Origin: Caulobacter sp.
GTDB lineage: Bacteria; Pseudomonadota; Alphaproteobacteria; Caulobacterales; Caulobacteraceae
Reading direction: 5' to 3'
Assembly (NCBI GenBank): GCA_028291265.1
Contig: JAQGIK010000097.1
Location: forward strand, 1 to 42,969
DNA: 42,969 nucleotides
Part shown: piece after piece, positions 16,670-24,500 of the stretch
How the letters are laid out: each line of letters starts with the position of its first letter
Numbering within the stretch: the first letter of the stretch is position 1
Position numbers and translations under genes: made by a program
Notes under the pieces: generated by a model
The model's database searches: none
Told to the model about the DNA's origin: nothing
What the model saw: the letters and a program-made list of their open reading frames with translations, nothing else

Positions 16670-18160
16670 CTAGATCAGAAGGTCCAGGCCCTGGCGGGCC
16701 TGATAACGGGTGGGGGCGGCGGCCAGCTCGTCGTCGAGGGCCCCGAGGGCCCGGGCGAAGGCTTTGCCGGCCTGGTCGCTGCGGTCGGCCTGGCCGTCGG
16801 CGGTCTGTTGCTGGCGGCGCTCGCCGCTGAAATCGAAGCTCAGGGCCCCTTCGGCCAGGCTGAAGCCGGCCTGTTCCAGCGCGTTACGCAGTTCCTGGGC
16901 CCGGCCGCGCAGTTCGTTGAGGCCGACGGCGCTGTCAAAACCCATCTGGGCGGTCAGCTTGCCGTCCTGGCCGATCTCGACGCTGACATCGACCTTGCCG
17001 AGGCCATGCGGGTCGAGCTGCAGGTCGAATTTCGTCGACTGGCCGTTCAGCTTGTCGAGGATGCCGGCGGCGAACTTCGCCACCGTCTCGGGCGCCCCGC
17101 GCACCTGGGCCGCCAGCGCAGCGGCCCCGGCGGCGACGGTTTCCAGCTTGGCGGCCAAGGTCTGAAGGCTGGTGTCGTTGCTGTGAGCCGGCGCCTCGGA
17201 GGTCTCGGCCTCGCGGGCGGCGACCGGGGCCGGGGCGAGATCGTCGGCGACGGTCTCGGCGGTCTCTTCGGCGGCGGCGATCACGACCGGGGCAGCCTTG
17301 GCGTCAACCGCCTCGGCCTTGGCGACCTTGCCGTCACTGGCGGAAGCGGCCTTGCGCGGCGCGACGGCCGCCCTGGCCTCGACCGGCGGGGCGATGACGG
17401 CCGGGGCGGGATTCGTTTCGGCGACGGTCTGGGCCCCGTCATCCGCGGTCGGTTGAACGGTGGCCAACGCCTGAGCCGCAACCGCGGCCGCGGCGACGGG
17501 CTCGGCCGGGACAGAGGCGATCACTGGCGGAGCGGCCGAGGCCGGGGTGGTCGGCAGCAGGCTCTGCAGGGTCTGGGCGGCGGTCTGGCCCTTCACGGGC
17601 TTGATGCGCTCAAGGATGGCCGGATCGACGGCTTCCGGCGCCTGGCGATGCAGCAGGGCGGCCAGCGGGTCGGCCGGCGTGGTTTCGACTTCGGCCTGCG
17701 TGAAGACGTCGGTCGCCGAGGGTTGGGTCGCCGATTGCCGGGGCGCTGCGGGCTCGGTCGCGGACTGTTCGGTCGCAGCGGCTTGCGGCAGCACCTGAGC
17801 GATGTCGACCAGCGGCCCCTTGGCTTGCGGCGCGGCGCAGGTCACCGGCGCGGCGGCCTCCTCGGCCTTGGGGGCCGTCTGGCTCATCGCCTGGGTCAGC
17901 CAGGCCGCGGCGCCGCTCTGGCCAAGCAGGGCCGCGAGGTCGCCGGTGTCGGCCGGGGTGTCGCTGGTGGTCTTGGGGGTGGTTTCGGGAGCCGTCTCGC
18001 CGTTCGCCGTCGCCTGCCCGTCCGCCCCACCCTGCAGCGGCTGGGTCAACACCGCCAGCAACGCCTCGAAACCACCCACGGCGCCCCCCACGGAATCACC
18101 CATGGCCAGCCTGGCGGCCGGCTGGACGAAGGAGGCGACGATGGCGGCGGGCGCGGTCAT
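16670..18160 (-). CDS. fliK: Hook-length control protein FliK
   Basis: A 496-residue protein. Most of it (about residues 30-370) is low-complexity, rich in Ala, Pro, Thr and Glu, as expected for a secreted molecular ruler. The C-terminal FliK switch domain (about 375-465) is conserved: FDLQLDPHGLGKVDVSVEIGQDGKLTAQ, then ELRNALEQAGFSLAEGALSFDF. It triggers the change of export specificity from hook to filament by acting on FlhB. It is the first gene of fliK-flgD-flgE and is divergent from flgK; a sigma54 promoter lies about 70-85 bp upstream. No strong ribosome site is seen before the ATG at 18160, so the start is less certain than the gene. Confidence 0.9.
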   Translation of the reverse strand: MTAPAAIVASFVQPAARLAMGDSVGGAVGGFEALLAVLTQPLQGGADGQATANGETAPETTPKTTSDTPADTGDLAALLGQSGAAAWLTQAMSQTAPKAEEAAAPVTCAAPQAKGPLVDIAQVLPQAAATEQSATEPAAPRQSATQPSATDVFTQAEVETTPADPLAALLHRQAPEAVDPAILERIKPVKGQTAAQTLQSLLPTTPASAAPPVIASVPAEPVAAAAVAAQALATVQPTADDGAQTVAETNPAPAVIAPPVEARAAVAPRKAASASDGKVAKAEAVDAKAAPVVIAAAEETAETVADDLAPAPVAAREAETSEAPAHSNDTSLQTLAAKLETVAAGAAALAAQVRGAPETVAKFAAGILDKLNGQSTKFDLQLDPHGLGKVDVSVEIGQDGKLTAQMGFDSAVGLNELRGRAQELRNALEQAGFSLAEGALSFDFSGERRQQQTADGQADRSDQAGKAFARALGALDDELAAAPTRYQARQGLDLLI

Positions 18161-18228
18161 GACGCGGCGGGGAACCTTGCGAGGAAATTTGGCGGCGCCT
18201 GCTGCGCCCGGCTCATTCGGTCCTCCCC

Positions 18229-18246
18229 AAGCAACCGCCGGGCCAA
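18229..18246 (-). promoter_or_regulatory. Sigma54 promoter of fliK-flgD-flgE
   Basis: Minus-strand TTGGCCCGGCGGTTGCTT matches the sigma54 pattern TTGGCAC-N5-TTGCT, with the GG and GC elements exactly 10 bp apart. Transcription should start near 18218, giving a leader of about 57 nt. An ftr-like site lies about 100 bp upstream of that start. Confidence 0.75.
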
Positions 18247-18309
18247 GTAGGGAACATGTTGTTTTTGTTACGCTTCTTGCGATTTCCCAGGCCGCGCCGT
18301 TAACACCTG

Positions 18310-18326
18310 TGGCGAATCTTGCCGGG
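18310..18326 (-). promoter_or_regulatory. ftr-like FlbD site (between fliK and flgK promoters)
   Basis: Minus-strand CCCGGCAAGATTCGCCA aligns with the other ftr-like sites in the window (CCCGGCAGAAnC). It lies about 100 bp upstream of the expected fliK start site, the usual enhancer distance for FlbD. Confidence 0.55.
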
Positions 18327-18330
18327 CTGG

Positions 18331-18350
18331 CCCGGTCGAAAAGGACCGGG
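18331..18350. promoter_or_regulatory. Second ftr-like dyad between fliK and flgK
   Basis: CCCGGTCGAAAAGGACCGGG is a perfect 7-bp dyad around an A-rich 6-bp centre. Its layout (CCCGG, A-rich centre, CCGG) is that of the ftr-like sites nearby, and it starts 4 bp after one. It could serve as a paired FlbD site or simply form a hairpin. Confidence 0.45.
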
Positions 18351-18369
18351 TGCGGAGCGCCGGAGGAAG

Positions 18370-18385
18370 TTGGCGCCGTCCTTGC
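18370..18385 (+). promoter_or_regulatory. Sigma54 promoter of flgK-flgL
   Basis: TTGGCGCCGTCCTTGC fits TTGGCAC-N5-TTGC with 10 bp between GG and GC. Transcription would begin near 18397, leaving a leader of about 138 nt that contains an IHF consensus and an ftr-like site. Confidence 0.7.
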
Positions 18386-18432
18386 GCAACCCTTTTCGAG
18401 CAGTCCCGGCGCTTCAGAAAGAAGCCCAATAA

Positions 18433-18445
18433 AATCAAAGCCTTG
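18433..18445 (+). promoter_or_regulatory. IHF binding site
   Basis: AATCAAAGCCTTG fits the IHF consensus WATCAA-N4-TTR at every defined position. It sits in an AT-rich pocket between the flgK sigma54 promoter and the downstream ftr-like site, where a bend would bring bound FlbD to the polymerase. Confidence 0.65.
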
Positions 18446-18477
18446 GTTTAGACCCTATACGCGCGGGCACGGCCCCG

Positions 18478-18495
18478 CCCGGCAGAAACCGCCGG
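18478..18495 (+). promoter_or_regulatory. ftr-like FlbD site downstream of the flgK start site
   Basis: CCCGGCAGAAACCGCCGG lies about 80-100 bp downstream of the predicted flgK transcription start and 40 bp before its ATG. It shares its first ten bases with the fliF site. Enhancers inside the leader are unusual in general, but are known for Caulobacter late flagellar promoters. Confidence 0.65.
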
Positions 18496-18534
18496 TTCGC
18501 GTCAGGTCTTGCCGGGCAGGAGTTGCGAAGGGCC

Positions 18535-20652
18535 ATGTCCCTCAACAGCATCATGTCCTCGGCCACCACCGGCCTGATGGCGGCCCAGACGGGGCTTCGG
18601 GCCGTCTCGGACAACATCGCCAACGTCAACACGGCCGGCTACGTCCGCAAGCTGGTCAACCAGCAGCCGCTGATCAGCGCCGGCCTCGGGGTCGGGGTCG
18701 ATGTCGCCAAGGTGGTGCTGGCCAGCGACAAGTTCCTGCAGAGCGCCGCGCTGAAGGCCACCGCCAGCGCCGGCTCCTCCGGCGTCATCGCCGACCTGCT
18801 GGACCGCACCCAGGCCGAGTTCGGCGATCCCTCGACCGGTTCGAGCTTCTTCACCCGGCTGGACAACATCTACGCCGCCTTCTCCTCGGCCGTCGACGAT
18901 CCCAACTCGACGGTCCGCCGCGGCACGGCGGTCAACCAGATCAGCGACTTCCTCACCGAGTCGGGCCGCATCTCGACCCAGATCAAGAGCCTGCAGGACG
19001 AGGTCGACAGCCGCATCCAGGCCAAGGTCGAGCGCGTCAACCAGCTGCTGCAGGAGATCGACGGCCTCAACGCCGACATCACCCGCAGCACGGTGATGAA
19101 CGGCGACGCCACCGGCTCCGAGAACCTGCAGATCCAGCGCATCAACGAGCTGAGCTCGTTGATCGACGTCAACATCCAGGGCCGCCCCCAGGGCGGCGTC
19201 GTCGTCCGCGCCTCCGACGGCCTGCCGCTGGCCGGCCAGGGCGGGGCGGCCAGCCTTACCTTCGTGCGCACCACCGGCGCGGCCGGCGAGATCACCGTCA
19301 CCCTGGCCGGCGCCTCCGGCCCGACCTCCATGCGCGCCCGCCTCAACGGCGGCGAGATCGCCGGCCTGCTGCAGCTGCGCGACAGCGACCTGCCGGCGAT
19401 CAGCGACGAACTGGGCGAGTTCGTCTCGCGCGCGGTGGATGAACTGAACCGCGCCCATAACGCCGCCGCCAGCGTGCCGCCGCCCGGCGTCATGACCGGC
19501 CGCAACACGGGCCTCGACCTGCCGACCGCGCTGGGCGGCTTCACCGGCAAGACCTCGCTGGCCGTGGTCTCGACGACAGGGACCCTGCAGCGGCAGATCG
19601 ATATCGACTTCACCGCCGGCACCATGAGCGTCGACGGCGGCGCCGCCAGCGCCTTCACCCCGGCCAACTTCCTGACCAACCTGAACAGCGCCATGGGGGC
19701 CTTCGGCTCGGCCAGCTTCAGCAACGGGGCCTTGAGCCTGTCGGCGACCGGGACAAACGGTCTGGCCTTCGCCGAGGACGCGACCACCGCCTCGGCCAAG
19801 ACCGGCAAGACCTTCTCCCACTTCTTCGGGCTCAACGACCTAATCTCCAGCACCGGCTTTTCCAACTACGAGACCGGCCTGCGCCCCACCGACCCGCACG
19901 GCTTCACGGCCGGCGACCAGATCACCCTGCGCATCGCCGCCGCCGACGGGGCCCGCATTCGCGACATCAATGTCGCGGCGCCGGCCGGCGGCACGATGAC
20001 CGACCTGCTCGCCTCGCTGAACGACGTGACGACGGGGGCCGGCCTCTACGGCCAGTTCGGTCTCGACGCCAACGGCCAGATGAGCTTCGCGCCCGGCGCG
20101 GCCGGCTACGGCATGACCGTGGTCAGCGACAACACCGAGCGCGGGCCGGGCGGGCCCTCGATCACCGAGCTGTTCGGCATCGGCGAGGCCCAGCGCGGCG
20201 GCCGGGCCGAGCGCTACACGGTGCGCAGCGACATCGCCGCCAACTCCGCCAAGCTGGGCCTGGCCACCCTCGACCTCGCGCAGGCCGCGACCGGCCATCC
20301 GGTGCTGTCGGCCGGCGACGGGCGCGGGGCGCTGAAGCTGGCCCAGTCGGGCGGCGTCAACACCCGTTTCGACGCGGTCGGCACCCTGAGCGGCGTCTCG
20401 ATGAGCGTCACCCGCTACGGCGCCGAGCTGGCCGGCTCGATCGGTCGGCGGGCCGACGCGGCGGCCTCGAGACAAGAGAGCGCGCAGGCCGTCGCCGAAG
20501 AGGCGTCGGCGCGGCGGGCCTCGGTCGAAGGGGTCAACCTCGATGAGGAGCTGATCGCCATGACCACCTACCAGCAGGCCTTCAACGCCTCGGCCCGGAT
20601 CGTCCAGGCCAGCAAGGACCTCTATGACATCCTCCTCGGCATGGTGAACTGA
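18535..20652 (+). CDS. flgK: Hook-filament junction protein FlgK (HAP1)
   Basis: A 705-residue junction protein between hook and filament. The N-terminal helix carries the rod/hook motif (GLRAVSDNIANVNTAGYVRK, about residues 21-40). The family pattern SSFFTRLDNIYAAFSSAVDDPNSTVRR follows, and the C-terminus ends with the conserved coiled-coil GVNLDEELIAMTTYQQAFNASARIVQASKDLYDILLGMV. The ATG at 18535 begins the canonical MSLNSIM; an AGGAG lies 12 bases upstream. An upstream in-frame TTG at 18523 is too close to that site. It is followed directly by flgL and preceded by a sigma54 promoter, an IHF site and an ftr-like site. Confidence 0.96.
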   Translation: MSLNSIMSSATTGLMAAQTGLRAVSDNIANVNTAGYVRKLVNQQPLISAGLGVGVDVAKVVLASDKFLQSAALKATASAGSSGVIADLLDRTQAEFGDPSTGSSFFTRLDNIYAAFSSAVDDPNSTVRRGTAVNQISDFLTESGRISTQIKSLQDEVDSRIQAKVERVNQLLQEIDGLNADITRSTVMNGDATGSENLQIQRINELSSLIDVNIQGRPQGGVVVRASDGLPLAGQGGAASLTFVRTTGAAGEITVTLAGASGPTSMRARLNGGEIAGLLQLRDSDLPAISDELGEFVSRAVDELNRAHNAAASVPPPGVMTGRNTGLDLPTALGGFTGKTSLAVVSTTGTLQRQIDIDFTAGTMSVDGGAASAFTPANFLTNLNSAMGAFGSASFSNGALSLSATGTNGLAFAEDATTASAKTGKTFSHFFGLNDLISSTGFSNYETGLRPTDPHGFTAGDQITLRIAAADGARIRDINVAAPAGGTMTDLLASLNDVTTGAGLYGQFGLDANGQMSFAPGAAGYGMTVVSDNTERGPGGPSITELFGIGEAQRGGRAERYTVRSDIAANSAKLGLATLDLAQAATGHPVLSAGDGRGALKLAQSGGVNTRFDAVGTLSGVSMSVTRYGAELAGSIGRRADAAASRQESAQAVAEEASARRASVEGVNLDEELIAMTTYQQAFNASARIVQASKDLYDILLGMVN

Positions 20653-20654
20653 TC

Positions 20655-21581
20655 ATGAGCCGCGTCTCCACGAGCCACAGCTATTCCGTCGTCCTGCGTG
20701 ACCTGATGCGGGCCACCAACAGCCAGGAGCAGGCCCAGGGCCAGGTCTCCAGCGGCCGGGTCGGCGACAGCCTGCGCGCCTTCGCCCCGCAGGTCGAACA
20801 GCTGATCGCCGCCAACTCGGTCAAGGCCCGGGTCGAGGGCTATCTCGAACAGGGCAAGCTGATCACCTCGCGGCTCGAAGCCCAGGACCTGGCGCTGCGC
20901 GAGACGGCCGACTCCGCCGACGCCGCCCGGGGCACCCTGGCCGAGGCGCTGGCCAGCGACCGCGGCGACGCCATCATGGGCGAGTTGCAGGGCCATTTCC
21001 TGACCGCCGCCGAGTCGCTGAACACCCAGCAGGGCGGCCGCTACCTGTTCGCCGGCGCGCAGGTGAACACCCGGCCGGTCGAGGCCAGCCGCCTCTCCGA
21101 CCTGACCGCCGCCCCGGCTGTCGCCGACCTATTCAAGAACGATGCGCTGAAACCGGTCAGCCGGCTGGACGACAGCATCACCATCCAGAGCGGCTTCCTG
21201 GCCGGCGACGAGGGCACGGACCTGTTCGAGGCCTTCAAGGAGGTGCAGGCCTATGTCGAGGCCAACGGCGACTTCACCTCGCCGCTGAGCACGGCCCAGA
21301 AGACCTTCCTCGAGGGCATGCTTCCCAAATTCGACGCCGCCAACAAGGCGCTGACCGACAGCGCCTCGCTGAACGGCGCCAACCAGGTGCGGGTCGAGAA
21401 CAGCCTGGCCCAGCACGACGACCGCGCCACCCTGCTGAAGGGCGAGATCGCCGACATCGCCGAGGTCGACATGGCCGAGGCCATCAGCCGCCTGGAACAG
21501 GCCCAGACGGCCCTCCAGGCCTCGGCCCAGGTGTTCGCCACCCTGAGGGGCAGCTCACTCCTGGACCTGCTGAGGACCTAG
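20655..21581 (+). CDS. flgL: Flagellar hook-associated protein FlgL (HAP3)
   Basis: A 308-residue flagellin-like junction protein that joins FlgK to the filament. The N-terminus SHSYSVVLRDLMRATNSQEQAQGQVSSGRVGDSLRAFAP is the usual flagellin-type coiled-coil start. The middle holds GGRYLFAGAQVNTRPV, a typical FlgL block. The C-terminus (DMAEAISRLEQAQTALQASAQVFATLRGSSLLDLL) is the matching coiled-coil. It begins 2 bp after flgK and is clearly co-transcribed. It ends 2 bp from the convergent end of the large nuclease gene, leaving no room for a separate terminator. Confidence 0.93.
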   Translation: MSRVSTSHSYSVVLRDLMRATNSQEQAQGQVSSGRVGDSLRAFAPQVEQLIAANSVKARVEGYLEQGKLITSRLEAQDLALRETADSADAARGTLAEALASDRGDAIMGELQGHFLTAAESLNTQQGGRYLFAGAQVNTRPVEASRLSDLTAAPAVADLFKNDALKPVSRLDDSITIQSGFLAGDEGTDLFEAFKEVQAYVEANGDFTSPLSTAQKTFLEGMLPKFDAANKALTDSASLNGANQVRVENSLAQHDDRATLLKGEIADIAEVDMAEAISRLEQAQTALQASAQVFATLRGSSLLDLLRT

Positions 21582-21583
21582 CT

Positions 21584-24500
21584 CTACGGGGCGGCGCCGA
21601 AGAGGTACCAGCCACCGTTCACATCGTCCTGGTCGGTGGCGATGTTGGTGTTGGCCGTCTGGTCGCCGTTGATGCGCAGCTGGTAGTCGACACGGTTGTC
21701 GCCGTTGATGTCGAGCTGGAACAGCGTCGTCAGGGTGCTGGCCGAGTAAATCAGCTTGGCCTGGCCGGCCGTGCCGTTGAACACCGACTGGAAATGCAGC
21801 TCGGAGGTCGCAAGGCCGATGACCTCGCCTGATTCCAGGTCGAGGATGCTGTCGGTCTCGATGGCCACGCCGGACGCGCCTGGCGTGAACTGTCCGCCGG
21901 CCACGAAGTAGTCGCGACCCGAGCCGCCGGTGAGCTTGTCGTTGCCCACGTCGCCGAACAGCAGGTCATCGCCGTCGCCACCCAGCAGGGTATCGAGGCC
22001 GGCCCCGCCATAGAGGTCGTCCGATCCGCCATTGCCGACCAGTCGGTCGTTGCCGTCCGCGCCGTCCAGGCTGTTGCTATCGTCAGTTCCGGTCAGCGTG
22101 TTGTTGAGGGCGTTGCCCTGGCCGTCCTGGTTGCCGGCGCCGGTCAGGATCAGGTTCTCCAGGTTGTCGCCCAGCAGGTAGCCGTCCAGCGTCGTGCGGA
22201 CGGTGTCGATGCCGGCGTCGGCGGCTTCGGTGACGCTGTCGGAGAAGCTGTCGACGTAATAGGTGTCGACGCCCAGCCCGCCGGCCATGGTGTCGTCGCC
22301 GGCCCCGCCATCCATGATGTCGTTGCCGTCGCCGCCGTTCAGGGTGTCGTTGCCGAGCCCCGACTGCAGGAAGTCATTGCCGCCCAGGCCGTTGAAGGTG
22401 TCGGCCCCGTCGGACCCGAAGATCTTGTTGGCGGTGCTGCTGCCGGTGACCGTGGCCCCCGTGACGGTGGTGACCTGAATGGTCTCGATCTCGGCGTCGG
22501 CGCTCAGCACGAAGCTGGCGGCGCTGAGGTAGAGTTTGTCGGCCGCGCCTTCGCCGGCGAGTTCGGTGACCGTGTCGGCGGCGCTGTCGACATAGTAGGT
22601 GTCGTTGCCGGCGCCGCCGGCCATGTCGTCGGCGCCCGTGCCGCCGTCGAGCAGGTCGTTGCCCAGGCCACCGACCAGGTCGTCGGCCGCGGCCCCGCCG
22701 TAGAGCTTGTCGTTGTCGTTTCCGCCGTCGAGCGTGTCATTGCCCGCATTGCCGTTGAGGGTGTCGGCCCCGGCCGCGCCGGCCAGCACGTTGTTGAAGT
22801 TGTTGCCGTTGAGGGTGTTGGCCTGGTCGTTGCCCGTGCCGTCCTGGTTGAAGGCGCCGGTCAGGGTCAGGGTCTCGAGGTAGGCGCTCAGGGTGTAGCT
22901 GACCGCCGTCGATTTGACCGTGTCCGTGCCACCCGTCGAGGTCTCGACGATGATGTCGCCGGCGTCGTCTACCGTGTAGGTGTCGAAGCCGTTGCCTCCT
23001 TCCAGGGTGTCGGCGCCGGTCCCGCCGTCGAGGATGTCGTTGCCTTCGCCGCCCAACAGGTGGTCGATGCCGCCGCCGCCGGAGATGTTGTCGACGCCGC
23101 CGAGGCCGCTGAGGGTGTTGGCCCCGTTGTTGCCGATCAGCCTGTTGTTGCTGGCGTTGCCCACCCCGTTGATGTCGCCCGAGCCGTCGAGCGTCAGGTT
23201 CTCGAAGTTGGTCAGCAGGGTGTGGGAGATGCTGCTGATCACCGTATCGGTGCCCTGACCGGCAAATTCGACCACCTGATCGCCGTCGTCGTCGACATAG
23301 TAGGTGTCGTTGTTGGCTCCGCCGGCCATGTAGTCCGCGCCCAGCCCGCCGTTGAGGATGTTGAGCGTCGAGCTGCCGGTCAGGAAGTCACTGTAGATCG
23401 AACCGATGACGTTCTCGATCGAGATCAGGGTGTCGCCGGCCGCCCAGCCGCCCGAGGCGGTGTTGGTCGTCAGGTTGACGGTCACGGCGGCGTTGGAGCC
23501 GGTGTAGTCGACGGTGTCGAAGCCGCCGCCGCCGTTCAGGACGTCGCTGCCGAGGCTGCCCTCGATGGTGTCGTCGCCGCCGAGCGCCAGGACGGTGTCG
23601 TCGCCGGTCAGGCTGCCGCGGACAGCCCCGAACTTGGCCAGGTAGCTGGCGGCGGTGAAGACGTCGTTGCCTTCGGTGGCGATGGCCGCCGAGCGCACGA
23701 AGACCAGGCTGACGATGCCCGGGTCGTGGTCCGACAGCTGGGTGGCGAACTCGGAGTTGATGTGGACGACGTCGTAGATGGCGCCCTGCACCAGGTTGAG
23801 GGTGCCGATGATCTGGTCCAGCGCCTGGGCGTTGCCGTCGAAGCTGTAGCTGTAGCGCTCCTCGGCCGGCAGCAGTTCGATCAGGGCTTTGAGGATCTGG
23901 GTCCCCGGCACGAAGGTGCTGGGGGTGTTGCCCGAGCCGGCGTTGGCCCGGGTGATGATGCCCTGGATCAGGCCGACGACGGGGAAGATCTGGAAGTCGT
24001 TGAAATCGCCCAGGGCGATGATCTTGTCGTTCATCGCATCGCCGTCGGCGAGGATGGCGTCGATGAAGGCCTTGACCGCGATGGCCTGGCCCTCGCGCTT
24101 GACCGAGTCCGAGTTCAGCGGCTCGGCGTAGTACTCGCTATCGAGGTTGGCCCCGATCATCACCGCCGACCCGCCCTTGGACGAGAAGTGGTTGTTGATG
24201 ACGTAGAAGCTGCCGCCTTGCGTCTCGGTGTAGCCGGCCGGCACCCATTCGATCGGCACCGAGGAGCGGGTCGCCGCGAAGTCGGGATCGGCGTCGGCGC
24301 CGATGCGGTTGGCGGTCGGATACTTGAAGATGTGCGACCCGGCCGAGGTCTCGACCAGGCCGTTGCCGGCCGTCGGGCTGACCGCGCCGGGCTGGTAGAG
24401 GAAGGCCACCTGGATGTTGCCGCCCGGGGCGCCGCCTTCCTGGTCGTCGACCGGGTCTGACAGGATGGCGTAATACTGCACCCCGGTGCGGGTGAAGATG

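Noticed and set aside
21751..24011. Repetitive RTX region considered as a DNA tandem repeat or CRISPR-like array
   Set aside because: The periodicity is the nine-residue calcium-binding repeat of the encoded protein; the DNA repeats are imperfect and have no spacer pattern.
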